Source: Thiosocius sp963736445
GTDB lineage: Bacteria > Pseudomonadota > Gammaproteobacteria > Chromatiales > Chromatiaceae
Assembly: GCA_963736445.1 (NCBI GenBank)
Contig: CAVTOY010000010.1
Coordinates: 1 to 64,000 of the forward strand
DNA length: 64,000 nt
Reading direction: 5' to 3'
Each line of letters begins with the position of its first letter. Positions within the stretch are counted from its first letter, which is position 1. Positions 26,480 to 38,690 of the stretch are shown in pieces. Under the pieces are notes generated by a model, which saw only the letters and a program-made list of their open reading frames with translations, searched no databases and had not been told where the DNA came from. Position numbers and translations under genes: made by a program.

Positions 26480-27235
26480 TCAACGATTTGCCGCCGCGCA
26501 GACCGCCAGGAAGTCTCCGGCCTTCAATGAGGCGCCGCCGATCAGGCCGCCGTCGATATCTGCTTGTGCCATAAGCTCGACGGCATTCTTCGGATTCATG
26601 CTGCCTCCATAAAGGATGCGCAGACCCTCGGCGACCGTCTGGCTGTTCGCAGCGAGGCGGCCGCGGATGAAGGCATGTACCTGCTGCGCCTGCTCCGGTG
26701 TCGCGGTCTTGCCGGTGCCGATTGCCCAGACCGGCTCATAGGCGACCACGCCCTCGCCGACGGTGTCGATGCCGCAGTGCTCAATCACCGCGTCCAACTG
26801 GCGCGCGACCACCTGCTCGGTGACACCTTGCTCGCGCTCTTCCAGGGTCTCGCCGACGCATAGGATGGGCACCACACCGACAGCACGGGCGGCCGCGAAC
26901 TTCTCAGCCACCAGCGCATCGCTTTCACCATGGTAGGCGCGCCGCTCCGAGTGACCGATAATTACGAAGTGACAGCCGAAGTCTGTCAGCATCGCTGCGG
27001 CAATCTCGCCGGTATAGGCGCCGGCGGCATGCACCGAGACGTCCTGGCCGCCCCACTTGATGACCGAACCATCGAGCTGCGCCTGGGTGTCCGGGATATA
27101 GATCGCGGGCGCACATACCGCCACCTCGGCAGTCTGGACATCGCCGATCCCCGCCTTCAGCCCACCGAGCAGCTCGGCGACGCTGGCGCGCGTCCCGTTC
27201 ATTTTCCAGTTACCGACCACCAGTGGCTGACGCAT
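26480..27235 (-). CDS. tpiA: Triosephosphate isomerase
   Basis: Interconverts dihydroxyacetone phosphate and glyceraldehyde 3-phosphate, 251 residues, TIM barrel. Catalytic residues are visible: lysine in VGNWKMNG, histidine in IIGHSERRAY and glutamate in VAYEPVWAIGTGKTA, with the phosphate loop GGSMNPKN and GGLIGGASL near the end. It lies between glmM and secG in the common gammaproteobacterial order. Confidence 0.98.
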   Translation of the reverse strand: MRQPLVVGNWKMNGTRASVAELLGGLKAGIGDVQTAEVAVCAPAIYIPDTQAQLDGSVIKWGGQDVSVHAAGAYTGEIAAAMLTDFGCHFVIIGHSERRAYHGESDALVAEKFAAARAVGVVPILCVGETLEEREQGVTEQVVARQLDAVIEHCGIDTVGEGVVAYEPVWAIGTGKTATPEQAQQVHAFIRGRLAANSQTVAEGLRILYGGSMNPKNAVELMAQADIDGGLIGGASLKAGDFLAVCAAANR

Positions 27236-27330
27236 TGCTCGATCCCCTTCAAATCAGGCGGCGTAGCTTAACGGCCGCAGGGCCTCAGATCAATGCCGCG
27301 GAGGGCGGCCAACGGTCTGGGATAACGCTA

Positions 27331-28677
27331 TCAGGCGATGAGCTGCGAGCGAACGGCATCGGCGATGGCGACAGCCCTGGCGACTACGGCGTCGGCCTCG
27401 CGGCCCTCTACCATCACCCGGATCAATGGCTCAGTGCCGGAAGGACGCAGCAATACGCGGCCGTCGTCACCCATCGCCGCCTCCACCGCGTGGACGGCGT
27501 CCGTGACAGGTCGACAGGTCATGATGTCCGCAGCACGCGCGCGACCGAGCGGCACATTGATCAGTTCCTGCGGGTACTTGCGCATGCCGGCACGGAGCTC
27601 GCCGAGGGTCTTGCCCGTCTTGTTGATCTCTGCGAGTACCTGCAATGCGGACACGATACCGTCGCCGGTGGTGGTCCGGTCACGGCAGATAACGTGACCG
27701 GACGGCTCGCCGCCGAGTGTCCAATCCTTCTCGATCAGACGCTCCAGGATGTAGCGATCGCCGACGGCGACGCGCTCCAAGCCGATACCGAGGCCGCGCA
27801 GCGCGACCTCGAGCCCGAGGTTGCTCATCTGGGTGCCGACAACGGCGCCATCGATGCCGCCATTCCTCTGGCGCGAACGGGCAATGATGAAGAGGATCTC
27901 ATCGCCATCGACGATCTGGCCGTTTTCGTCCACCATAATGACGCGATCGCCGTCGCCGTCCAGCGCAATACCCAGGTCCGCACCATTGACGCGTACCGAA
28001 CTGGCCAGCGCACGGGGCTGGGTCGCACCGAAGCCGTCGTTGATGTTTAGTCCGTTGGGTTCCGTGCCGATGGAGATCACCTCTGCCCCGATCTCGTCGA
28101 GCACCGCAGGGGCAATGTAGTACGTGGCGCCATGGGCGCAGTCCACGACCACTTTCAGGCCACGAAAATTCAGTCTGGACGGGATGGTGCTCTTGCAGAA
28201 CTCGATATAACGGCCGCGCGCGTCGTCGAGCCGCTCAGCCTTGCCCAGCCGGCTGGAATCGACGGTAACCATCGGTTTTTCCAGCTCTCGCTCGATCTGT
28301 TCCTCAACGGCCTCGGCAAGCTTGGTGCCGCTGGCGGAAAAGAACTTGATCCCATTGTCTTCGTGGGAATTATGCGATGCGCTGATGACTATCCCAGCGC
28401 TCGCATGCAGCGTCCTGGTTAGATAGGCGATGCCCGGGGTCGGCATAGGGCCCAGCATCCGGATACCTACCCCCGCGGCGGCCAGCCCGGCCTCGAGCGC
28501 GGCCTCGAACATGTAACCGGAGATCCTGGTGTCTTTGCCGATAAGGACCTTGCCACCCGGGTGATTGCCGAGCACCCGGCCGGCGGCCCAACCCAGCTTG
28601 AGGACAAACTCGGGATTGATAGGGCCTTCGCCTACCCGCCCGCGAATACCGTCGGTTCCAAAATATTTCCGCGCCAT
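27331..28677 (-). CDS. glmM: Phosphoglucosamine mutase
   Basis: Converts glucosamine 6-phosphate to glucosamine 1-phosphate for peptidoglycan and LPS precursors, 448 residues from MARKYFGTDGIRG at 28677. The catalytic phosphoserine loop is GIVISASHNSHEDNGIKFF, the magnesium loop ALDGDGDRVIMVD, the sugar loop GEPSGH and the phosphate-binding loop RPSGTEPLIRVM. It follows folP by 26 bp. Confidence 0.97.
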   Translation of the reverse strand: MARKYFGTDGIRGRVGEGPINPEFVLKLGWAAGRVLGNHPGGKVLIGKDTRISGYMFEAALEAGLAAAGVGIRMLGPMPTPGIAYLTRTLHASAGIVISASHNSHEDNGIKFFSASGTKLAEAVEEQIERELEKPMVTVDSSRLGKAERLDDARGRYIEFCKSTIPSRLNFRGLKVVVDCAHGATYYIAPAVLDEIGAEVISIGTEPNGLNINDGFGATQPRALASSVRVNGADLGIALDGDGDRVIMVDENGQIVDGDEILFIIARSRQRNGGIDGAVVGTQMSNLGLEVALRGLGIGLERVAVGDRYILERLIEKDWTLGGEPSGHVICRDRTTTGDGIVSALQVLAEINKTGKTLGELRAGMRKYPQELINVPLGRARAADIMTCRPVTDAVHAVEAAMGDDGRVLLRPSGTEPLIRVMVEGREADAVVARAVAIADAVRSQLIA

Positions 28678-28703
28678 AGACTCAAATCCTGCTCGCTCGA
28701 AAC

Positions 28704-29531
28704 TCATGACTCGATGTTGGTCACCGCTTGCCACAACGCCAGCGCATCGACGGTCGCGGCCACATCGTGCACGCGTACAATCCGGGCGCCACGTTCGACC
28801 GCCATCAAGGCCGCCGCCACGCTGGCTGCGAGACGCTCTTCTACCGCCCGACCGGTAACAGCGCCGAGCATGGATTTGCGCGATAGGCCCACCAGGAGCG
28901 GCAAACCAAGTCGTTGAAGCGTCGCGAGGCCCTTCAACAGCGCGAGATTATGCGCCTTTGTCTTGCCGAAGCCGAAGCCCGGGTCCAGCAGCAGGCGATT
29001 ACGGGCGATTCCACCCGCTTCGCACGCCGCAACGCGATCGCTCAAGTAACGCATGATATCGGCCACCACGTCGTCATATTGAGGAGCCCGTTGCATTGTG
29101 CGAGGTTTCCCCTGCATGTGCATCAGGCACACTGGGACCGCAGACTCGGCGGCCGCAGCAATCGCCCCCGGTGCGCTGAGCGCCATCACATCGTTGATCA
29201 CGCGGGCGCCGACATTGACGGCCGCGCGCATCACCTCCGGCTTGCTGGTATCGATCGAAATCGGCACGTCGAATGCCGCGGCGAGGCGTTCGATAACCGG
29301 CAGCACCCGGGCCAACTCCTGCTCCAGCGAGACGGCCGCTGCGCCGGGACGGGTGGATTCACCGCCGATATCGATTATGGCGGCGCCCTCCGCAACCATT
29401 TCCTCTGCCTGCCTGAGCGCATCGTCGATGTGCAGAAAGTGACCGCCGTCGGAAAAGGAGTCGGGGGTGACGTTGAGCACGCCCATCACACGTGGGGAGG
29501 AGAGATCAAATGGGAGACCGGATACGAACAC
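28704..29531 (-). CDS. folP: Dihydropteroate synthase
   Basis: Folate-pathway enzyme joining p-aminobenzoate to the pterin pyrophosphate, 275 residues. Both family signatures are present: MGVLNVTPDSFSDGGHF and IIDIGGESTRPGA. Pterin-site residues IDTSKPEVMRAA, the MHMQGKPRTMQ loop, DPGFGFGKTKAHN and LVGLSRKSML follow, then the C-terminal RVHDV. It lies between ftsH and glmM, behind the ftsH terminator, suggesting a separate or read-through transcript. Confidence 0.97.
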   Translation of the reverse strand: MFVSGLPFDLSSPRVMGVLNVTPDSFSDGGHFLHIDDALRQAEEMVAEGAAIIDIGGESTRPGAAAVSLEQELARVLPVIERLAAAFDVPISIDTSKPEVMRAAVNVGARVINDVMALSAPGAIAAAAESAVPVCLMHMQGKPRTMQRAPQYDDVVADIMRYLSDRVAACEAGGIARNRLLLDPGFGFGKTKAHNLALLKGLATLQRLGLPLLVGLSRKSMLGAVTGRAVEERLAASVAAALMAVERGARIVRVHDVAATVDALALWQAVTNIES

Positions 29532-29614
29532 GCTAGCCTGCCCTGCATCGTGAGTGTTGCGGTGCCCGTGAATCTAATCCCGCGGGCGGCGCACCACAAC
29601 TCCTCCGCTGCAAC

Positions 29615-29645
29615 TAAAAAGGCCGGGGGCAACCCCCGGCCTCGT
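29615..29645 (-). terminator. Rho-independent terminator after ftsH
   Basis: A 9-bp perfect stem GGCCGGGGG/CCCCCGGCC with a 3-nt loop, followed on the minus strand by TTTTTAG. It begins about 25 nt after the ftsH stop. Confidence 0.9.
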
Positions 29646-29669
29646 TGCGTCATCGCCGCACGACAGTGA

Positions 29670-31601
29670 TTAATGCTGACCGGCAGGCCCGCCGATCGGC
29701 GCTTCACCGCCGCTGGCCTTGCCTTCATCGGCCGGCGCGCCGCCGCTGGGCCGCTCCCCCGGCTCGGAGTCGTCGTTCCATCCCGCCGGCGGACGCGGAT
29801 CGCGACCCTCCATGATGTCGCGGATCTGATCGCTGTCGATGGTCTCGAACTTGATCAGAGCCGCCGCCATCGCATGCAGCTTGTCGAGGTTGTCGTCCAG
29901 GATCCCCGCCGCCCGCTCGTAATTACGGTCGATGAACGCCCGCACCTCCTCGTCGATCGCATGCGCCGTGTCATCTGATAGCGCCTTGTGCTGCGTGACC
30001 GAGCGTCCGAGGAACACCTCGCCCTCGTCCTCACCGTAGGCGAGCGGACCCATGCGGTCCGACAGCCCCCACTTCGTAACCATGTTCCGCGCGATCTCCG
30101 TCGCGCGCATGATGTCGTTCGAAGCACCGGTCGTCACGGACTGCGGGCCAAAGATCAACTCTTCTGCGATACGGCCGCCGAACAGACTGGAGATCTGACT
30201 CTCCAGGTGCTCCTTGCTGTGGCTGTAACGATCTTCCTCCGGTAGGAACATGGTCACGCCCAGTGCGCGCCCGCGCGGAATAATGGACACCTTATACACC
30301 GGGTCGTGGGACGGCACCTTGAGGCCGACGATCGCATGCCCCGCCTCGTGATAGGCCGTCAGGCGCTTTTCTTCCTCCTTCATGACCATCGACTTGCGCT
30401 CGGCGCCCATCATGATCTTGTCCTTGGCCTTTTCCATGTCGTCCATATCGACCAGGCGCTTGTTGGCCCGTGCCGCAAACAACGCGGCCTCATTGACCAG
30501 GTTGGCGAGGTCGGCCCCGGAAAAACCCGGGGTGCCGCGCGCGATTATCGACGGCTTGACGTTGTCGTCCAACGGCACCTTGCGCATGTGGACTTTGAGT
30601 ATTTGCTCCCGGCCCAGGATATCCGGCAGGCCGACGACCACCTGGCGGTCGAAACGCCCCGGCCGCAACAGCGCAGGATCGAGGACGTCTGGGCGGTTGG
30701 TCGCGGCAATCACGATCACACCCTCGTTGCCCTCGAAGCCGTCCATCTCGACCAGCAGCTGGTTAAGCGTCTGTTCGCGCTCATCGTGGCCGCCGCCAAG
30801 ACCGGCACCGCGGTGCCTGCCGACGGCGTCGATCTCGTCGATGAATATGATGCAAGGCGCGTGCTTCTTCGCCTGCTCAAACATGTCGCGAACCCGCGAC
30901 GCGCCGACGCCCACGAACATCTCGACAAAATCCGAACCCGAGATGGTAAAGAACGGTACTTTGGCCTCGCCGGCGATCGCGCGCGCCAGCAGGGTCTTAC
31001 CGGTACCCGGGGGGCCAACCATCAGAACACCGCTCGGGATCTTGCCGCCGAGCTTTTGGAACTTGGACGGGTCTTTCAAGAAGTCGACCAGCTCTTTGAC
31101 CTCTTCTTTGGCCTCTTCGCAACCGGCCACGTCGGAAAAGGTTACCTTGACCTGATCTTCAGTCAGCATCCGCGCCTTGCTCTTGCCGAACGACATGGCG
31201 CCACGCCCTGCACCGCCGCCCTGCATCTGGCGCATAAAGAAGATCCACAGTCCGATCAGGATGAACAGCGGGAACCAGTTGATTAGTATCTGCCAGAGTA
31301 TCGACGGCTGCTCCGGCGGCTTGGCGCGGATCTCTACGCCTGCCTTGAGCAGATCACCCACAAGACCTGGGTCGTTCGGTGACTCGGTCGCGAATCGGCT
31401 CCCGGAGGTCATGGCGCCGTCGATGCGACCGTCTTTGAAAATTGTGACGCTCGCGACGTTCTTCCGGTCAACTTCCTCCAGGAACTTCGAGTAAGAAATT
31501 TGCGGTGCGCCGGTCTTCGGCGCAGTGAAGCTGTTGAACACCGTCATCAGCACCACGGCGATGATCACCCAAAGAACAATATTTTTGGCCATGTCGTTCA
31601 C
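29670..31601 (-). CDS. ftsH: ATP-dependent zinc metalloprotease FtsH
   Basis: Membrane-bound AAA+ protease that degrades misfolded membrane proteins and regulatory substrates, 643 residues. GTG at 31601 is chosen because GAGGA lies 7 nt upstream; ATG at 31592 is the alternative. Two N-terminal helices flank a periplasmic domain. The AAA domain has Walker A GPPGTGKTLLARA, Walker B IIFIDEIDAVG and the arginine-finger region RPDVLDPALLRPGRFDR. The zinc site is HEAGH with a distal aspartate. The C-terminus is Gly/Pro-rich. The gene follows rlmE, as in E. coli. Confidence 0.98.
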   Translation of the reverse strand: MNDMAKNIVLWVIIAVVLMTVFNSFTAPKTGAPQISYSKFLEEVDRKNVASVTIFKDGRIDGAMTSGSRFATESPNDPGLVGDLLKAGVEIRAKPPEQPSILWQILINWFPLFILIGLWIFFMRQMQGGGAGRGAMSFGKSKARMLTEDQVKVTFSDVAGCEEAKEEVKELVDFLKDPSKFQKLGGKIPSGVLMVGPPGTGKTLLARAIAGEAKVPFFTISGSDFVEMFVGVGASRVRDMFEQAKKHAPCIIFIDEIDAVGRHRGAGLGGGHDEREQTLNQLLVEMDGFEGNEGVIVIAATNRPDVLDPALLRPGRFDRQVVVGLPDILGREQILKVHMRKVPLDDNVKPSIIARGTPGFSGADLANLVNEAALFAARANKRLVDMDDMEKAKDKIMMGAERKSMVMKEEEKRLTAYHEAGHAIVGLKVPSHDPVYKVSIIPRGRALGVTMFLPEEDRYSHSKEHLESQISSLFGGRIAEELIFGPQSVTTGASNDIMRATEIARNMVTKWGLSDRMGPLAYGEDEGEVFLGRSVTQHKALSDDTAHAIDEEVRAFIDRNYERAAGILDDNLDKLHAMAAALIKFETIDSDQIRDIMEGRDPRPPAGWNDDSEPGERPSGGAPADEGKASGGEAPIGGPAGQH

Positions 31602-31708
31602 GGCAGTTTCCTCATGCCTGATTGGCGTTGCTGCGCTGTGCCATCAACCGACACCAGCTCTTCGGCACCCCGAGGGGGCCCTGTTCGTTGCGATATTTTC
31701 GAAACCTA

Positions 31709-32329
31709 CTACGAATGATAGTTCCCGGCTACCAGATAAACCTCACGGCTATTGGCCCGCGAGGCCTTGGGCTTTCTCGTCACTGCGCGTCCGAAACGCT
31801 TTTTCACCGCGCGCATCCAGTCATCAAAGCCTTCGCCGTGGAACACTTTGCACACGAATCCGCCGCCCGGCCGCAGGTGCTGTAGGCAAAAGTCCAGCGC
31901 CAATTCGCAGAGGTGCATCGCGCGCGGATGATCCACCGCCACCATTCCAGTGATATTGGGTGCCATATCCGAAATCACAAGATCAACCGGACGCCCGTCC
32001 AGGACGTCTTCGAGCGCCCGCAGCGCGTCTTCCTCGCGAAAGTCGCCCTGGATGACGCGGACACCAGGCAGCGGGTCCATGGGCAGGATATCGAACGCAA
32101 CCACCTCACCCTTGTCGCCGACCCGCTCCGCGGCGACCTGCGACCAACCGCCAGGGGCCGACCCCAGGTCCACCACCACCAAGCCGGGCTTCAGAGGGTG
32201 GTCTTTTTCTTGTATTTCCAACAACTTGTAGGCTGCACGCGAACGATAGCCCTCACGCCGGGAGCGCTTAACGAACTCGTCGTTGACGTGCCGCTGCATC
32301 CAGCGATGACTGCTCTTGGAACGGGCCAT
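31709..32329 (-). CDS. rlmE: 23S rRNA 2'-O-methyltransferase (U2552)
   Basis: RrmJ/FtsJ heat-shock methyltransferase acting on the ribosomal A loop, 206 residues from MARSKSSHRWMQRH at 32329. The SAM motif VVDLGSAPGGWSQVA is followed by VVAFDILPMDPLPG and LVISDMAPNITG. The K-D-K-E catalytic tetrad is represented by the lysine in AAYKLLEIQ, aspartate in SDMAPN, lysine in FVCKVFHGEG and the C-terminal glutamate in REVYLVA. It is divergent from yhbY. Confidence 0.96.
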   Translation of the reverse strand: MARSKSSHRWMQRHVNDEFVKRSRREGYRSRAAYKLLEIQEKDHPLKPGLVVVDLGSAPGGWSQVAAERVGDKGEVVAFDILPMDPLPGVRVIQGDFREEDALRALEDVLDGRPVDLVISDMAPNITGMVAVDHPRAMHLCELALDFCLQHLRPGGGFVCKVFHGEGFDDWMRAVKKRFGRAVTRKPKASRANSREVYLVAGNYHS

Positions 32330-32469
32330 GACGATGAGTTTTCGTTCTCGGGTGAGTTCTGCCCACCGATTATGCCATCTGTAGGAGTCTGCCACCTGAT
32401 CGGCGCCTCGACCTTACGGCAGCTCCTGCATGCCGTTATAGTTGCCCTTCCGTTTGCGAGCCTGTCGCC

Positions 32470-32766
32470 ATGCCGCTGTCGAAACCGCAAAAAAGCCATC
32501 TGCGCGCGCTTGGACATCACCTGAAGCCCGTTGTGTGGGTGGGCCAACACGGCCTCCGGGACAGTGTGCTGGCGGAGATCGATCAGGCACTGGATGCCCA
32601 CGAACTGGTCAAGGTGAAGCTGGCGGCGGAACGCGAAACGCGCAGCGATATGGCAGCGCAGATCTGCGCACACACCGGCGCCGAGGCGGTTCATCGCATC
32701 GGCCAGATGATCGTTTTGTTCAGGCGCAATCAGGAAAGGCCGAAAATCGCGTTGCCGGCTGATTGA
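32470..32766 (+). CDS. yhbY: Ribosome assembly RNA-binding protein YhbY
   Basis: Small CRM-domain protein associated with pre-50S particles, 98 residues. The KH-like GxxG loop lies in VGQHGLRDSVLAEID, with a preceding basic helix (KPQKSHLRALGHHLKPVVWV) and the closing strand IGQMIVLFRRN typical of the family. It is the only plus-strand gene in this housekeeping block and is transcribed divergently from rlmE, as in E. coli. Confidence 0.95.
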   Translation: MPLSKPQKSHLRALGHHLKPVVWVGQHGLRDSVLAEIDQALDAHELVKVKLAAERETRSDMAAQICAHTGAEAVHRIGQMIVLFRRNQERPKIALPAD

Positions 32767-33002
32767 CTCAGCGCGAGATTCAGATCGCCCCGTTTGGCCC
32801 CAATGGCGTTTACTTGCCGATGTGGCGCCGAATTTGAGGAGGCTCCGGGGTGTTCGAGTTGAGGGCGTCTGCGGCAAGGATGCTGCAGTCGAGCTTCCAT
32901 GGACGGATTCACAGCGTCCCTCGGCTCGAATGCGCCGGTGCCCAGCTCAATACCGTTTCGGTCGGCCCCTGGGTTCCCCCGCGCGCGAAGGGCGACCGTG
33001 AT

Positions 33003-33479
33003 TCATTCGTAACGGACCTCGAGCACCTCGAACTCGTGCGTGCCGCCAGGGGCCTCGAGCGCGACCTCGTCACCTTCGATTTTGCCGATTAGTGCGCGCG
33101 CGACCGGCGAGGTAACAGATATCTTGCCGTGCTTGAGGTCGGCCTCGTCGACACCGACGATCTGGTAGGTTTTCTCTTCGTTGGTGTTCAGATCCAGCAG
33201 CACCACCGTCGCACCGAACACGACCTTGCCGCCGGCGTTGAGCGTCTTCACATCGATCACCTGGGCATGCGACAGCTTGGACTCGATGTCCTTGATGCGC
33301 CCCTCGATGAAGCCCTGCTGTTCACGCGCGGCATGGTATTCGGCGTTCTCCTTGAGGTCGCCGTGCGCGCGGGCCTCCGCGATCGCAGCGATCACCGCCG
33401 GACGCTTCACGGTCTTTAGTTCGCTCAGTTCGGCGCGCAGTCTCTCGGCGCCCTGCGATGTCATTGGATGCTTTTGCAT
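33003..33479 (-). CDS. greA: Transcription elongation factor GreA
   Basis: Cleavage factor that rescues backtracked RNA polymerase, 158 residues. The N-terminal coiled coil carries the acidic tip (GDLKENAEYHAAREQQ) and the C-terminal FKBP-like domain ends GTHEFEVLEVRYE. It starts 22 bp after carB, in the conserved carAB-greA order. The gap to yhbY on its far side is convergent and holds nothing recognisable. Confidence 0.97.
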   Translation of the reverse strand: MQKHPMTSQGAERLRAELSELKTVKRPAVIAAIAEARAHGDLKENAEYHAAREQQGFIEGRIKDIESKLSHAQVIDVKTLNAGGKVVFGATVVLLDLNTNEEKTYQIVGVDEADLKHGKISVTSPVARALIGKIEGDEVALEAPGGTHEFEVLEVRYE

Positions 33480-33500
33480 GATCGAATCCTGTATCGGCGG

Positions 33501-36710
<3,210 letters not shown>

Positions 36711-36777
36711 AGCGATCAGTCGCGCAGGACGCAGGGCGCCGTTGGGCCATAAACACCGGTCTGTGTATCTTGCACGG

Positions 36778-37905
36778 TCAACGCTGCGCCATCAGGTCGA
36801 TGAAATGATCGAACACCGGCGCCACGTCATGTGGGCCGGGGCTGGCCTCCGGATGGCCCTGGAAGCTGAACGCCGGCCGATCGCTGCGGTGGATTCCCTG
36901 CAGGGAACCGTCGAACAGCGATCTGTGCGTCGCGTACAGGTTCGACGGCAGCGTGGCCTCGTCCACCGCGAATCCGTGATTCTGGCTCGAGATCATCACC
37001 GCGCCGCTGGCCAGATCCTGCACCGGGTGATTGGCACCGTGATGACCGAATTTCATCTTCACCGTCGCAGCACCCGAGGCGAGACCGAGCAGCTGATGGC
37101 CGAGACAGATGCCGAACGTCGGCAATCCGCGATCGACGATCTCGCGGATCGCCTCGATGGCATAGTCACAGGGCTCCGGGTCCCCCGGGCCGTTGGAAAG
37201 AAACACGCCGTCGGGCGACATCCCGAGCACCTCGGCGGCCTCGGTCTGGGCCGGGACCACGATGATGCGGCAGCCGCGGTCGACCAGCATACGCAAGATG
37301 TTGCGCTTGACGCCGTAGTCGTAGGCGACGACTAGAAAGCGTGCCTGCTCGGCAGCGCGCCGGGCATATCCCTCGCCGAGCCGCCAGGTGCCTTCGTCCC
37401 AGGTGTAGGACTGTGCGGTCGTCACCGCCTTGGCCAGATCCATGCCCTTGAGGCCCGGAAACCCGCGCGCGGCCGCCAGGGCCTGTTGATCGTCGACATC
37501 GCCGGTCAGGATGCAGCCGTTTTGCGCGCCCTTTTCACGCAGCAGGCGGGTCAGGCGGCGGGTGTCGATCTCGGCGATACCGACCACGTTGTGGGCTTTC
37601 AGATAGCCGTCGAGCGTGCGCTGGCTGCGAAAATTGCTGGCCAGCAGCGGCAGATCGCGTATCACCAGACCGGCCGCGTGGATCGCGGCCGATTCCTCGT
37701 CCTCGTCGTTTACCCCGGTGTTGCCGATGTGCGGATAGGTCAGGGTCACGATCTGCCGACTGTAGGAGGGATCGGTCAGTATCTCCTGGTAACCGGTCAT
37801 CGCGGTATTGAAGACCACCTCACCAACCGCCTGACCGTCGGCCCCAATCGACTGGCCGCGAAACACGCTGCCATCTTCGAGAACTAGAATTGCCGGCTTG
37901 GTCAT
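36778..37905 (-). CDS. carA: Carbamoyl phosphate synthase small chain
   Basis: Glutamine amidotransferase subunit of carbamoyl phosphate synthase, 375 residues from MTKPAILVLEDG at 37905. An in-frame GTG 12 nt upstream is possible. The N-terminal CPSase domain includes FRGQSIGADGQAVGEVVFNT. The class I amidotransferase domain has the nucleophile in GICLGHQLLGLA and the His/Glu pair in FQGHPEASPGPHD. It heads the carAB-greA group; no clear promoter or PyrR-like leader was seen. Confidence 0.98.
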   Translation of the reverse strand: MTKPAILVLEDGSVFRGQSIGADGQAVGEVVFNTAMTGYQEILTDPSYSRQIVTLTYPHIGNTGVNDEDEESAAIHAAGLVIRDLPLLASNFRSQRTLDGYLKAHNVVGIAEIDTRRLTRLLREKGAQNGCILTGDVDDQQALAAARGFPGLKGMDLAKAVTTAQSYTWDEGTWRLGEGYARRAAEQARFLVVAYDYGVKRNILRMLVDRGCRIIVVPAQTEAAEVLGMSPDGVFLSNGPGDPEPCDYAIEAIREIVDRGLPTFGICLGHQLLGLASGAATVKMKFGHHGANHPVQDLASGAVMISSQNHGFAVDEATLPSNLYATHRSLFDGSLQGIHRSDRPAFSFQGHPEASPGPHDVAPVFDHFIDLMAQR

Positions 37906-38109
37906 TTTTGCGCGCACAAAGATCCCGGAGAGATCCGCGCTCGGCTGTCTCTTCCCGCGGCTGGTTGACTTGAATAGAGTAGACCCGCAACGCCCCCTGT
38001 TGCAGTGCAGAATATTACGGCATCGCCGGCGTCTGTGTCCACGGCCGAAGCCGTGGCCAGTCAGCCGGACCCGGGCTGTCGTTCCGCGCGTCGCCCGGCC
38101 GAGGCAACC

Positions 38110-38547
38110 TCAGCGCAGCTGTTGCTGCGTCCAGCCCACGATGCCCGAGGCATCCATCGCGCCCGACATCCGGGCGACCTCGCGACCCCCGGCGAACAAC
38201 ATCAAGGTCGGGATACTGCGGATGCCGAACTGCGCGGCGATCGCCTGCTGCTCCTCCGTATTGACCTTGAGCAGCCGCACCGCAGGTTCGAGCTGGGCGG
38301 CCGCCTGCTCGAACGCCGGGGCCATCATGTGACAAGGCCCGCACCATGGCGCCCAGAAATCGACCAGCAGCGGTACGCCGCTGCGCGTGAGCTGGGCCTG
38401 AAATTCGGCGCCGCCGACCGCCGCGGGTCTGCCATCGAATAGCGGGCGCTTGCAGCGGCCGCACTTCGGCCCACCGCCGAGACGATCGGCCGGCACCCGG
38501 TTCACGCCCGTACAATGCGGACACACGATGTGCGTGGACTGACTCAC
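38110..38547 (-). CDS. trxC: Thioredoxin 2 (zinc-binding)
   Basis: Cytosolic thioredoxin with an N-terminal zinc finger, 145 residues. The finger cysteines are in CPHCTGVNRV and CGRCKRPLF. The redox active site is DFWAPWCGPCHMMAP, and the cis-proline is in IRSIPTLMLF. It is divergent from the chaperedoxin gene at 38691. The segment coding for EEQQAIAAQFGIRSIPT is nearly identical at the DNA level to that gene. Confidence 0.95.
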   Translation of the reverse strand: MSQSTHIVCPHCTGVNRVPADRLGGGPKCGRCKRPLFDGRPAAVGGAEFQAQLTRSGVPLLVDFWAPWCGPCHMMAPAFEQAAAQLEPAVRLLKVNTEEQQAIAAQFGIRSIPTLMLFAGGREVARMSGAMDASGIVGWTQQQLR

Positions 38548-38690
38548 TCTTCTGCTCCCAGGCTCATGCCGACCCTGATCGGTAGATAGGGTCGCGCGGC
38601 CGGGACTTCAAGTGCGCCGCCAAGGGTTGTATTTCGTCACCACCGGCGGCATCTTCCGCAAATTACAGAGAATTGGGGAGCCCCTGGCTG